Assembly (NCBI GenBank): GCA_949499045.1
Contig: CATEEE010000199.1
Location: 1 to 25,201 of the forward strand
Direction of reading: 5' to 3'
Length of the DNA stretch: 25,201 nt
From: Marinobacterium sp. xm-d-530
Lineage (GTDB): Bacteria > Pseudomonadota > Gammaproteobacteria > Pseudomonadales > Balneatricaceae
The notes beneath the pieces were generated by a model. It saw only the letters and a program-made list of their open reading frames with translations. It did no database searches and had not been told where the DNA came from. The first letter of the stretch is position 1, and each line of letters begins with the position of its first letter. The position numbers and the translations under genes were made by a program. Below, one piece after another: positions 1-8,512 of the stretch.

Positions 1-19
1 GCTTTTGTTGGTTTTTTAC

Positions 20-37
20 AAGTTATATCAATAACTT
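20..37. promoter_or_regulatory. Inverted repeat upstream of gap
   Basis: AAGTTAT (20-26) and ATAACTT (31-37) form a 7-bp dyad with a 4-base centre, about 80 bases before the gap start. A second short dyad, ACTTA/TAAGT (34-38 and 46-50), overlaps it. This could be an operator, but the region is AT-rich and the regulator cannot be named. Confidence 0.3.
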
Positions 38-117
38 ATGAACAGTAAGTTGTATATCCTTTATTTCAAACTGTGTCATAATTAACGCGTTACTTAACCT
101 TAATAAAGGAGCGCGTT

Positions 118-1542
118 GTGTCACAAGATCTGATGCTAGCTGAGTGGAATGCTCGTGAATCTATCGCTGAAGCGATGGTCCCTGTGGTTGGTCGTTTGTA
201 CCGTGAATCAAACGTTGAAATTTCTGTTTTCGGCCAGCTATCTGTTCGTAAATCCGTGATCGATCTGCTTAAAGATCACCGTTACGTTCGTCAGGTTGAG
301 GGTGAAGAGCTTTCCGTTGTGGATACATTCCCAGTCCTAGAGAAAGTGTCTCAAATGGGTATCCGTAATGCGCACATCGATATCGGTAAGTTAGCTGTTA
401 ATTTCCGTAAATCGGGTGCAGCTGACTTGAATGATTACCTTGAATCTGAACTCTCTGGTGCCTCGACCGAAGATACTGGCGAACAAGACGTTGTCCTTTA
501 CGGTTTTGGTCGTATCGGTCGTTTGTTAGCACGTTTCATGTTGAACCGCTCAGGTGCGGGCCATACGCTGCGTCTACGTGCAATTGTTGTTCGCAAGGGT
601 AAAGCTGACAACGACTTAGAGAAGCGTGCTAGCCTGTTGCGTCGTGACTCTGTACACGGTTCGTTCAAGGGCACTATTCAGGTGGATGAGGCGACCAACT
701 CTTTGATCGTCAATGGTAATGCCATTAAAGTGATTTTCGCCGATGGCCCAGATCAAGTAGATTACACTCAGTATGGCATTAACAATGCTCTTGTGATTGA
801 TAACACGGGTATTTGGCGTGATGACAAAGGTCTTTCGCTTCACCTTCAATCTAAGGGTGTTGATCGCGTTATTCTTACCGCTCCCGGTAAAGGCATCAAA
901 AACATCGTTATGGGTGTTAACCACGGTGACATCGATGCTTCAGACAAAATCTTGTCAGCTGCTTCTTGTACGACCAACGCCATTACTCCTGTTCTTAAGG
1001 CGATGGATGACAAGTACGGCGTTACTAATGGTCACGTTGAGACCGTTCACTCATACACTAATGACCAGAACCTGATCGATAACTACCACAAAGGTGATCG
1101 CCGTGGTCGTGCCGCAGCGTTGAATATGGTTATCTCTGAAACAGGTGCGGCTAAAGCGGTCTCTAAAGCGCTTCCACAGCTGGAAGGTAAGCTAACCGGT
1201 AACGCTATTCGTGTACCGACTCCAAACGTCTCTATGGCGATTCTTAATCTTAACCTAGAGAAAGAGACGGAGCGCGAATCCCTGAATGACTACCTTCGTG
1301 AGATTGCACTTCACTCTGATCTACAGAAACAGGTTGATTACTCTAACTCACCTGAAGCGGTATCAAGTGACTTCGTTGGCTCACGTGCAGCGGGTGTGGT
1401 GGATGCATTGGCAACCATCTCCAGCGGTAAGAGCTGTGTTCTCTACGTTTGGTACGATAACGAGTACGGCTACAGCTGTCAGGTTATCCGTCTAGCACGT
1501 GAGATCACTAACTGTACGCTTAAGGCTTTCCCTCAACACTAA
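118..1542 (+). CDS. gap: Glyceraldehyde-3-phosphate dehydrogenase, long GapB-like form
   Basis: This enzyme interconverts glyceraldehyde-3-phosphate and 1,3-bisphosphoglycerate in the cytoplasm. The GAPDH core starts near residue 125: the NAD-binding GFGRIG lies at residues 129-134, the catalytic Cys284 sits in SCTTN, and His311 lies in HSYTND. The core is preceded by about 120 extra residues. At 474 residues it is much longer than the usual 330-340 and resembles the long GapB enzymes of Pseudomonas, which are linked mainly to gluconeogenesis; that role is inferred here. The start is GTG, supported by AAAGGAG at 105-111, six bases upstream. A strong terminator follows, so it is probably transcribed alone. 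Gene identity is very secure; the direction of metabolic use is not. Confidence 0.96.
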   Translation: MSQDLMLAEWNARESIAEAMVPVVGRLYRESNVEISVFGQLSVRKSVIDLLKDHRYVRQVEGEELSVVDTFPVLEKVSQMGIRNAHIDIGKLAVNFRKSGAADLNDYLESELSGASTEDTGEQDVVLYGFGRIGRLLARFMLNRSGAGHTLRLRAIVVRKGKADNDLEKRASLLRRDSVHGSFKGTIQVDEATNSLIVNGNAIKVIFADGPDQVDYTQYGINNALVIDNTGIWRDDKGLSLHLQSKGVDRVILTAPGKGIKNIVMGVNHGDIDASDKILSAASCTTNAITPVLKAMDDKYGVTNGHVETVHSYTNDQNLIDNYHKGDRRGRAAALNMVISETGAAKAVSKALPQLEGKLTGNAIRVPTPNVSMAILNLNLEKETERESLNDYLREIALHSDLQKQVDYSNSPEAVSSDFVGSRAAGVVDALATISSGKSCVLYVWYDNEYGYSCQVIRLAREITNCTLKAFPQH

Positions 1543-1555
1543 TTGCTCTCTTAAT

Positions 1556-1592
1556 AAAAAACCGGAGTGACCGTAAGGGCTCCGGTTTTTTT
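1556..1592 (+). terminator. Rho-independent terminator of gap
   Basis: CCGGAG (1562-1567) pairs with CTCCGG (1580-1585). The stem is extended by an A run before it and a run of seven T after it. It begins 14 bases after the gap stop codon. The flanking A and T runs make it potentially active in both directions. Confidence 0.92.
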
Positions 1593-1596
1593 GTCT

Positions 1597-1625
1597 CTGA
1601 TTCATTTGAAATAAACAGGTATAAT
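1597..1625 (+). promoter_or_regulatory. Candidate promoter of the ylqF operon
   Basis: A perfect TATAAT lies at 1620-1625, 27 bases before the ylqF start. The hexamer 17 bases upstream, CTGATT at 1597-1602, is a weak -35 with three matches. The position just after the gap terminator and before the next gene fits a sigma-70 promoter. Confidence 0.5.
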
Positions 1626-1652
1626 GCGCCCAACTTAAAGGCATAGGTCATT

Positions 1653-2567
1653 ATGGAACGTATTAACTGGTTTCCCGGTCACATGCATAAAGCGCGTAAA
1701 GAGATTGCGCAACTTATGGATGAGGTCGACATTGTTATAGAAGTATTGGATGCTCGCTTGCCTCGCTCAAGCGAGAATCCGTTGGTCACCTCACTGCGCA
1801 GAGGTAAGCCGGTTCTTAAAATACTCAACAAATCGGATTTGGCAGACCCTGTTAAAACAAAGGCTTGGTTGCAAGAGTTCAATGCACAAGAGGGCATTAC
1901 GGCTATTGAGTTAACGACCAGCGACAAGAAAACCATTAAATCGATCCCTCAGATTTGCAAGGATGCCGTACCTGCGCGTGCCAACAAAGAGCGCCCTGTA
2001 CGAGCCATGATTATGGGTATTCCGAACGTTGGTAAATCCACGTTGATCAACGCTTTGTTAGGTCGACGCATTGCTAAAGTGGGCAATGAACCAGCCGTGA
2101 CTAAAGCAAATAAACGTTACAGTGTCTTTCAAGGCATGGCACTGTCCGATACGCCTGGTATTTTATGGCCCAAAATTGAGGATCAGGATTCTGGTTATCG
2201 TTTGGCTGTCAGTGGCGCTATTAAAGATACCGCGATCGATTATGATCAGGTAGCAGTCTACGGAGCTAACTTCATCCTTAATGCCTACCCAGATCGATTA
2301 GTAGAGCGTTATAAGCTCAAAGAGTTGCCGGATTTGGGCGAGGGCTTGTTGGATCAAATTGGCCGCAAACGAGGCTGCTTGAGGCCAGGCGGTGTGGTTG
2401 ATATTCACAAAGCCGCCGAGATACTAATGAATGAGATGCGCGGTGGTAAGCTAGGTCGCATCAGTTTTGAAACCGTTGAAGAGTGGCAAGAGAAAGATCG
2501 TATTGCTGCTGAATTAGCTGCCCAAGAGGCCGAAGAAGCGGCTAAGGCAGAGGAGAGTTCTAAGTGA
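1653..2567 (+). CDS. ylqF: Ribosome biogenesis GTPase YlqF/RbgA type
   Basis: This is a circularly permuted GTPase of the YlqF/RbgA family, which in other bacteria acts in late assembly of the 50S ribosomal subunit. The permuted motif order is visible: the G4 motif NKSD is at residues 59-62, before the P-loop GIPNVGKS at 122-129 and the G3 motif DTPG at 166-169. The N-terminus INWFPGHMHKA is typical of the family, and 304 residues is a normal length. The tail is rich in Glu and Ala. The stop codon overlaps the start of the next gene by four bases, so the two are likely translationally coupled. The assignment to the family is firm; the role in this species is by homology only. Confidence 0.93.
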   Translation: MERINWFPGHMHKARKEIAQLMDEVDIVIEVLDARLPRSSENPLVTSLRRGKPVLKILNKSDLADPVKTKAWLQEFNAQEGITAIELTTSDKKTIKSIPQICKDAVPARANKERPVRAMIMGIPNVGKSTLINALLGRRIAKVGNEPAVTKANKRYSVFQGMALSDTPGILWPKIEDQDSGYRLAVSGAIKDTAIDYDQVAVYGANFILNAYPDRLVERYKLKELPDLGEGLLDQIGRKRGCLRPGGVVDIHKAAEILMNEMRGGKLGRISFETVEEWQEKDRIAAELAAQEAEEAAKAEESSK

Positions 2568-2890
2568 CCCGTTTAAAAAAACAGAAGCGCATGGCTAACA
2601 AAATTGTGCTGGATAAAACCCCGCGTAAGCAGGAGCGTCTAGCCGACCCTGATAGCTATGAGAGTCGAAAGCAGCGTGCACAAAAACAGAAGAAGAAACA
2701 TGCATCTGTTGATCAGAAACGTATCAATGCGAAACCGACTAAATCGGCTATTGAACGTGATACCGAGGCTGGCCGTCGCGGTGAGCGAAAAGGTGGCCGT
2801 TTAGCGGATAAAATACGCCAATACAACGCTGAAAAAGAGATCGCCGAAACAGGCGATAGCAACAGCGAGCAGATCCGCGACAGTCAATGA
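2564..2890 (+). CDS. Small highly basic protein of unknown function
   Basis: I do not recognise this 108-residue protein. It has about 31 Lys/Arg against about 17 Asp/Glu, no membrane segment, no signal peptide and almost no hydrophobic core, so it is probably extended or helical. Lys/Arg clusters occur near residues 5-9, 35-45 and 71-85. The GTG start overlaps the ylqF stop as GTGA, and its stop overlaps the next start as ATGA, so it looks translationally coupled on both sides. An in-frame ATG at 2591 is an alternative start. Position after a 50S assembly GTPase and strong charge suggest RNA or ribosome binding, but this is inference only. Confidence 0.75.
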   Translation: MTRLKKQKRMANKIVLDKTPRKQERLADPDSYESRKQRAQKQKKKHASVDQKRINAKPTKSAIERDTEAGRRGERKGGRLADKIRQYNAEKEIAETGDSNSEQIRDSQ

Positions 2891-4071
2891 GTAGACGCAC
2901 TGTTGAAGTCCTAATCATTGGTGCCGGTGCATCCGGGCTCATGTGTGCGTTAACGGCCGGTTATCGAGGTCGTTCTGTTCTGGTGTTGGAGCATACCAAA
3001 AAGGTAGGCCGAAAAATTCTAATGTCGGGAGGAGGACGTTGTAATTTCACTCATCTACACTCTTCTCCCGTCAATTTTCTATCGAATAACCCTCACTTCT
3101 GTAAATCGGCTTTGAGTCGTTATACGCCTCAACACTTTGTCGATATGGTCGATCGCCATGGTATTGAGTACCACGAGAAAACACCGGGCCAACTGTTCTG
3201 TAACGAATCCAGTAAAGAGATTCTGACCATGCTGACCACAGAGTGTGATTGGGCAGGTGTGAAGATTGAGACAGAAGTCTCCGTGCAATCACTTACTCAA
3301 ATTGACAGTGGTTTTATTGTTGAAACCTCTACAGGCTCCATTCAGTGTGAATCACTGGTGGTTGCATCGGGTGGGCTCTCTATTCCCAATGGTGGAGCGA
3401 CGGGCTTTGCTTATGTGGTGGCAAATCAGTTTGGTTTGCCGGTTACCCCTCGGCGAGCTGCACTCGTCCCTTTCACTCTTCAGCCCGATATATTAACGCC
3501 GTTAAAAGAACTTTCCGGTACTGCACAAGACGCGCGTGTCAGTTGTTCTGGCATGAGTTTTTTAGAGCCCATTCTGTTTACACATCGTGGTATTAGTGGG
3601 CCTGGTGTTCTTCAGATCTCTAGCTATTGGCAGCCTGGCGAACCTGTAGAGATTGATCTATTGCCCAACATCTCAATTGAGGATCGTTTAAAAGAGGCGC
3701 GTAGTTCGACGCCCAAACAGAGCATTGAGCGGGTGCTTAGCGAGCAGATGAGTAGGCGGTTGGCGCAAGTGCTCTGTTCACTGTGGGGCTTCTCTGGGGT
3801 GATAGGTGATTACTCTAACGATAAGATTGAATCACTATCCACAAAGTTACATCACTGGCAGGTAAAACCGTCGGGAACCGAAGGTTATCGCACCGCCGAG
3901 GTGACGATTGGTGGGGTAGAGACTCAGGCAATCTCTCAGAAAACCATGGAAGTTAAAAACATACCAGGCCTATATTTTATTGGCGAGTCATTGGACGTGA
4001 CGGGGCACTTAGGTGGACATAATTTCCAGTGGGCGTGGGCATCCGGCAATGCTGCAGGTGAAGTGGTATAA
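2887..4071 (+). CDS. HI0933/YhiN-family FAD-dependent oxidoreductase
   Basis: A flavoprotein of the HI0933/YhiN family, sometimes annotated as aminoacetone-oxidase-like; its physiological substrate is not established. The FAD-binding GAGASG is at residues 12-17, the family signature around GRKILMSGGGRCNFTH at 41-56, and the C-terminal second FAD contact GLYFIGESLDVTGHLGG near the end. Length (394 residues) matches E. coli YhiN at about 400. The ATG overlaps the stop of the upstream basic protein (ATGA), which fixes the start. It is the last gene of the ylqF set and is followed by a hairpin repeat. Confidence 0.9.
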   Translation: MSRRTVEVLIIGAGASGLMCALTAGYRGRSVLVLEHTKKVGRKILMSGGGRCNFTHLHSSPVNFLSNNPHFCKSALSRYTPQHFVDMVDRHGIEYHEKTPGQLFCNESSKEILTMLTTECDWAGVKIETEVSVQSLTQIDSGFIVETSTGSIQCESLVVASGGLSIPNGGATGFAYVVANQFGLPVTPRRAALVPFTLQPDILTPLKELSGTAQDARVSCSGMSFLEPILFTHRGISGPGVLQISSYWQPGEPVEIDLLPNISIEDRLKEARSSTPKQSIERVLSEQMSRRLAQVLCSLWGFSGVIGDYSNDKIESLSTKLHHWQVKPSGTEGYRTAEVTIGGVETQAISQKTMEVKNIPGLYFIGESLDVTGHLGGHNFQWAWASGNAAGEVV

Positions 4072-4082
4072 GTGTTAAATTC

Positions 4083-4163
4083 GGGGTCTGACCTTCGGTC
4101 TGACCCCACTTTACAGTTACGCTCCAGCTTCTGGAAAACTGCTCAGAGAGATAGGTCAGACCC
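4083..4163. repeat. REP-like hairpin element between convergent genes
   Basis: GGGGTCTGACC (4083-4093) faces GGTCTGACCCC (4097-4107) across a 3-base loop, giving an 11-bp stem with one T-T mismatch. A third copy, GGTCAGACCC at 4154-4163, is the exact reverse complement of 4084-4093. The unit lies between the ends of two convergent genes. Such TCAGACCCC-type palindromes resemble REP elements moved by REP-associated transposases; a terminator role for both genes is also possible. Confidence 0.65.
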
Positions 4164-4178
4164 GCTAACGAAAAGGTG

Positions 4179-4367
4179 CTATTTGGTTTTACAGCTATTC
4201 AGTCCGAATAGTGTATAGGCACCGCAGAATCCGAACAGGCCAGTTAAAAGTGGCACAACACCTATGTATCCCCAGTTACCGACGGTTCCTGTGAAGGCCA
4301 ATCCAATCAGGATTAAACCTACAATGATGCGCAGAGCGCGATCCATTCCACCCACATTACATTTCAT
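4179..4367 (-). CDS. DUF2892-family small membrane protein
   Basis: A 62-residue inner-membrane protein with two hydrophobic segments, near residues 11-28 and 33-54, joined by a short Gly/Pro-containing turn. The pattern MKCNVGGMDRALRIIVG followed by LLTGLFGFCGAYTLFG is that of DUF2892 (YgaP-like membrane domain); Cys residues lie at the N-terminus, in FCGAY and near the C-terminus. In some relatives this domain is fused to rhodanese, but no rhodanese part is present here. A good Shine-Dalgarno AGGAGAG precedes the ATG. It follows the FAH-family gene by 38 bases on the same strand and probably ends that operon. Function unknown. Confidence 0.85.
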   Translation of the reverse strand: MKCNVGGMDRALRIIVGLILIGLAFTGTVGNWGYIGVVPLLTGLFGFCGAYTLFGLNSCKTK

Positions 4368-4405
4368 CTAACACTCTCCTATTAAGTTTTGAGCAATGTA
4401 ACTAT

Positions 4406-5104
4406 CTATACGATGTTGAGTGAGATTGAGCCCACTCCTTCAACACTTCCTTCGATCCGGTCACCTTTAACCACAGGGCCTACGCCTTCAGGTGTGCCTG
4501 TGTAGATCAGGTCACCCGGCTGTAAGTGGTAATATTTAGAGAGGTGCATGACCAACTCTGCTGGCGTCCATATAAGATCGGACAAGTCCGCAGACTGTTT
4601 GGTTTCACCATTAACACGCAGTTCGATAGTGCCATTAGTGAGCGTACCTGTTACCGATTTGGGTACTAGGTCAGTAATGACGGCACCGCCTTCAAAATTT
4701 TTACCTAAATCCCAAGGGCGACGTTTATCTTTACCTTTCTGCTGAAGGTCACGGCGTGTCATATCCAACCCACAAGCGTATCCATAGATCATTGATTCGG
4801 CGGTCGCTTCATCCACTTCGAACCCCGGTTTGTCCAGTGCAACTACCCACTCCATCTCATAGTGGAGATCTTCGGTGCCTGGTGGGTAGGTAAGATCGCT
4901 TCCCGAAGCCTGAATGGCGTTTAGGTCTTTGATAAAGTAGAACGGCTCTTGCGTAGTTTTATCAATCTTATCGCCCATCTCTGCAGCATGCGCTTGATAG
5001 CTTCGTCCAACACAGAAGATACGATTGACTGGAAACTGACGTTCCTCGCCTTGAATCCCTAGGGCGGTGACAGGTCGAGGTGTAAAAAGATAATTATCTG
5101 ACAT
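4406..5104 (-). CDS. Fumarylacetoacetate hydrolase family protein (acylpyruvase-like)
   Basis: A soluble hydrolase of the FAH superfamily, which cleaves C-C bonds in acylpyruvates such as fumarylpyruvate. With the start at 5104 it has 232 residues. Likely metal ligands are Glu83, Glu85 (HYEMEW) and Asp114 (GLDMTRRDLQ); the His39 region GRSYQAHAAEMG and the C-terminal YTGTPEGVGPV are also typical. I chose ATG 5104 because it lies 1 base past the kinase stop and fits the usual N-terminus; an in-frame ATG at 5131 would add nine residues inside the kinase gene. No aromatic-degradation genes are nearby, so the substrate is open; oxaloacetate decarboxylase or acylpyruvase activity as in FAHD1 relatives is possible. 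Confidence 0.9.
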   Translation of the reverse strand: MSDNYLFTPRPVTALGIQGEERQFPVNRIFCVGRSYQAHAAEMGDKIDKTTQEPFYFIKDLNAIQASGSDLTYPPGTEDLHYEMEWVVALDKPGFEVDEATAESMIYGYACGLDMTRRDLQQKGKDKRRPWDLGKNFEGGAVITDLVPKSVTGTLTNGTIELRVNGETKQSADLSDLIWTPAELVMHLSKYYHLQPGDLIYTGTPEGVGPVVKGDRIEGSVEGVGSISLNIV

Positions 5105-5105
5105 T

Positions 5106-8100
5106 TCATTCACTCTGAGACTGTGGATCAATTGATTGTAATGCTTCAGTCAATTTTTCTACAGAGATTGGTTTGGCAAGAGCCACAGAGGCACCGGCTT
5201 CCAATAAACGATCTCTCTCTTCACCAATGGTTGCCGCTGACACCCCGACAATAGGTCCTGTAAAACCTATTTCTCGAAGACCTGAAGCCAAGCCATAGCC
5301 ATCCAGATTTGGCATAAATATATCAGTCACTACAAGATCAAATTCACTCTCTTTGGCGGCCTCAAGGGCTAACTGACCATCTTCCTGGACAACCACCTCG
5401 GCTCCGAGACCCTCAATCATTTTTTTAGTAAGGGTTCGAATCATTAGGTTGTCTTCTGCTACTAGCACTCGCTTACTCGAAAGGTCTAATGAGGGTGGAG
5501 TACTTTTAGGGCTCTTTGATGCGTCTGAGGTTTCATCAGTCGAACTGTAATCACTCTCTGTATTAAGAAGATCCAGTGCTAATGTAATCACGAACGTTGC
5601 ACCACCGCCCGGCGTGTCTTCATATTGAATAGTGCCGCCGAGTTCATTAGCCAGTTGCTGACAAAGATATAAACCAATACCGCTGCCATCCGCTTTGGTA
5701 TTACCCCGATAATAAGCATCAAATAGATTATTCAGATACTCTTGTTCAATCCCTCGTCCGTCATCACTGATTTTAATCGTATAGTTAGCGATATTGGTGT
5801 CGATAGAGGGCTTGGATAAGTCAATCGATATTGTGCTGGCGTCGCTGTGAATGAGTGCGTTGCGCAAAAGGTTGATGATAATCTGTTTCAGGGCTGTGGA
5901 GTCAAAATAGGTCTCGTAATCAGTCCAATTTTGTTCGGATAAGACTAAGTTGATGTTGGCCTCTTTGGCTGAGACTTGCATCGATCTTAGTATATTTTGA
6001 ACGGTGCTTTGTACATGCCCACCTTTTCTTTGCCGAGCTGTCTGTTGTTCAGGTTTAACTACGTTTCGAAGATCATCGATCAACTCCAATAGGTGATTGA
6101 TGCTCTGGTCGATCTCTTCTGTATGATCACTGTCATCTTCCAACATCATTTTTATGGCAGAGACAGGTGTTCTAATCTCATGAGCAATTATGCCAAAGAG
6201 TTTTTTCTCACTTTCGAAGCGCTCTTGCAGCTGAATGTAGGATTGATTTGATTGATTCAGTAGGTTTCTGGACTCCTCTAGAAGTGTTTGTCGATCGGTT
6301 GTTTCGATCAAACTCCCAAGAATTTGTCTGTCGACAGACAATAAACCTTGACCGGTCAAGGTGATATCAAAATATCGTCTACCACTCTCATCGAGGATTG
6401 AAACTTGAAGATGTTCGGGCCCTTCAAAGCTTGATAAGTTACTGAGAATGTCTGTAAACCTACTATTAATACCCATATCGAAAAAACCTAAAAAGCCTTT
6501 GAGCGAAACAAATTCTGTCGCCGGTAGGTTTAGGATGTCCCGAAGCGTGGCTGATGGGCGAACTTTGTTATTGATAGGGTCTATTTCAAAGATACCTATA
6601 CCTGAGGTATCGGTTGTAATGTTCAGCTTACGAATTGCTGCTTCCGCATCCGTCCTGGCTTTAAGCACCCTGTCATTGGTTAACTTAGACCGAGTAATGT
6701 CCTGTATGAATAGGTTGATATTGCCATTTGCATCAGTCCCTATGTTATCGATGCTCCACCAAATAGGATCATTCGTAGTGAGATTAATTGGAACTTGGCA
6801 ATGTGAGATAGTGCCCTTTAAAAGATGTCTTAAGGTCTCTTGATACGGTTGTTTAATTCGTTGCAGGATCTCTTCTAATGGGACAGTTGAAGCTGGAAAG
6901 TTAATACTCTTGCCGTCGAATGCAAATGTAAACGTAGTTGTTTTATGATCAATCGTTGCGACATCAAAGGCTGTGTTTTCTGCTGCTTGCTCTAATAGGG
7001 CGATCAACTCTTTATTGGCATTCTCTAATTCAACTGTCTGTTTTTTTGCTTTGACTGCAATCTCCCCACGCTCAATCAGCTCCGTTTGATCAATCATTGA
7101 GCCAAAATAGAACCCCTGTTCATCCTGATTAATAGTGAACAGCACTTTTTTAGTCGCCATTTGATCGGCTCTGATTGTAGTAATGGCCTTAAACGGTTGA
7201 ATAGAGGATGCGGAGAAAATTTCTAGTCCCAATGGTTCGTTGTCGAGTGTGAGTATTGACAACAACTCATCAAGGTTCAGTTCTGTCTCTTTTTGAACGC
7301 CAATTAGAGATCGCAGTGCATCGTTGATCCATAATGATCCGGTTGGATCGCTCTGTTCAAACAGTGCGATATTGGAAACAGAAGATATTTTTTCGAAACG
7401 ATTGACCGCGTTGTTAAGCTCACTTGATTGGTTTTGCAGTGTTTGTCTGGAGATTTGCAATTTACGAATAGTGGAAGCAATAAAACTGCTAATTAAAGCA
7501 ACTACAGATAGAGTCAATAATACTCTATCTGTAACAATGGCCTGGGTGTAAGGGCTAATCGAAAATTCAATTGCGTTTAGAATAATTGCGCTTGGCAGAA
7601 ACAGACAAAACAATCTAAACGGTAAAATAATCGCTGCAGATAATAGCGATAGGGAAATTATGATCCCTGGCCTTGATAAAGCATCAGGTGCCAAATTAAT
7701 AAATAGAATATGGGCTACCAGAAGGACAACTGGAATGAGGTAGGTAAATTTGAATGGGTGAGGGTATTTAGGCTCTAAAGTAACAGCAGTAAGGAGTACC
7801 CGGGCAGAAATGATGGCTAACAGAGTGGGCAGAAACTGCTCAGCAAATCCAACGTAATTGGGTTTGTCTTGAAGCTGAGAGATGATGAGAGAACCTAATG
7901 CTACGCAGGCTATCCCAAGAGCGCGCCATTTATAACCAACATCTCTCCAGTTGTCGTAGACTGGTGAAACGGTTCGAACAACCGCGACTGTGACACTGCC
8001 TATAATCAATGCCTTTATGAGAATCGTGGGCATCGTTTCAGGTGCCGAGTACCAGTGTAAAACTAGGTAACCTATTAGGTAGAAAGCGATTTGTCGGTTT

Positions 8101-8324
8101 CGAAGTGTTAAGCGTTGAGTAGCTGTTGCTATGAACGCTGTTAAGACGACTGCAAAAAACACCCCTGAATCAAACCAGTAGACGTTATGGAAGGTGTCAA
8201 AAAAGAGTGTGAATGAGAGTTTTGCTGCAACGGCCCCAGTCGTTAATGCGAAGACTAACGAGTAAACCGGATGGCTAAAGACTTTTATTACAGGTGAATT
8301 CATAGACTGCAAACTTATATACAC
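5106..8324 (-). CDS. Membrane hybrid sensor histidine kinase with PAS repeats and receiver domain
   Basis: A 1072-residue inner-membrane signalling kinase. Residues 19-285 hold about nine or ten hydrophobic segments with short loops, so the sensor is probably in or near the membrane. A coiled-coil-like stretch (about 286-312) leads into three PAS-like regions (about 305-420, 440-555, 565-680, judged by pattern). The HisKA box HEIRTP has His715; the ATPase domain has Asn822 in the N box, DDGRGIE and GSGIGLYL. A C-terminal receiver carries Asp1001 (TDIFMP) and Lys1051. No HPt or DNA-binding domain is present, so phosphate must pass to a separate partner not seen in the window. The start is uncertain: GTG 8324 or ATG 8303, neither with a good ribosome site. 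Signal unknown. Confidence 0.93.
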   Translation of the reverse strand: MYISLQSMNSPVIKVFSHPVYSLVFALTTGAVAAKLSFTLFFDTFHNVYWFDSGVFFAVVLTAFIATATQRLTLRNRQIAFYLIGYLVLHWYSAPETMPTILIKALIIGSVTVAVVRTVSPVYDNWRDVGYKWRALGIACVALGSLIISQLQDKPNYVGFAEQFLPTLLAIISARVLLTAVTLEPKYPHPFKFTYLIPVVLLVAHILFINLAPDALSRPGIIISLSLLSAAIILPFRLFCLFLPSAIILNAIEFSISPYTQAIVTDRVLLTLSVVALISSFIASTIRKLQISRQTLQNQSSELNNAVNRFEKISSVSNIALFEQSDPTGSLWINDALRSLIGVQKETELNLDELLSILTLDNEPLGLEIFSASSIQPFKAITTIRADQMATKKVLFTINQDEQGFYFGSMIDQTELIERGEIAVKAKKQTVELENANKELIALLEQAAENTAFDVATIDHKTTTFTFAFDGKSINFPASTVPLEEILQRIKQPYQETLRHLLKGTISHCQVPINLTTNDPIWWSIDNIGTDANGNINLFIQDITRSKLTNDRVLKARTDAEAAIRKLNITTDTSGIGIFEIDPINNKVRPSATLRDILNLPATEFVSLKGFLGFFDMGINSRFTDILSNLSSFEGPEHLQVSILDESGRRYFDITLTGQGLLSVDRQILGSLIETTDRQTLLEESRNLLNQSNQSYIQLQERFESEKKLFGIIAHEIRTPVSAIKMMLEDDSDHTEEIDQSINHLLELIDDLRNVVKPEQQTARQRKGGHVQSTVQNILRSMQVSAKEANINLVLSEQNWTDYETYFDSTALKQIIINLLRNALIHSDASTISIDLSKPSIDTNIANYTIKISDDGRGIEQEYLNNLFDAYYRGNTKADGSGIGLYLCQQLANELGGTIQYEDTPGGGATFVITLALDLLNTESDYSSTDETSDASKSPKSTPPSLDLSSKRVLVAEDNLMIRTLTKKMIEGLGAEVVVQEDGQLALEAAKESEFDLVVTDIFMPNLDGYGLASGLREIGFTGPIVGVSAATIGEERDRLLEAGASVALAKPISVEKLTEALQSIDPQSQSE

Positions 8325-8463
8325 CTAATCCAAATTAAAGAAACGTGCACAACATACAGCAATATTCGTGCCATTAAATACGTGCCATTAAAGTCGGTTG
8401 CGTGGGTTATGTAACATTACTCAGTATAGATTGAAGTGCATAAAAAACTTATTATTTTTTATG

Positions 8464-8491
8464 CAAAAAAAACGCGCCATAAAGGCGCGTT
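8464..8491 (-). terminator. Rho-independent terminator of aceA
   Basis: On the - strand AACGCGCC pairs with GGCGCGTT (plus-strand arms 8471-8478 and 8484-8491) around a 5-base loop, and an eight-T run follows. It starts 21 bases after the aceA stop. It also separates aceA from the kinase gene downstream on the same strand. Confidence 0.93.
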
Positions 8492-8512
8492 GTAATGAAG
8501 GCTTACTCGTTA

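Noticed and set aside
5..21. TTGT-N9-ACAA before gap as a possible Pseudomonas-type HexR half-site pair
   Set aside because: The described spacing is N7 or N8, and the inner bases do not fit the pattern found before aceA.
83..92. 10-base palindrome TAACGCGTTA before gap
   Set aside because: Too short to separate from chance, with no partner site.
6448..6843. 131-codon open frame opposite the histidine kinase gene
   Set aside because: It is a shadow of a well-supported coding frame, has no ribosome site and shows no recognisable protein pattern. The same holds for other open frames antisense or out of frame to gap, aceA, purB, clpA and trxB.
8367..8394. Two tandem copies of CGTGCCATTAAA with a 14-base period
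   Set aside because: Only two copies, no further structure and no link to a gene start; probably a small local duplication.
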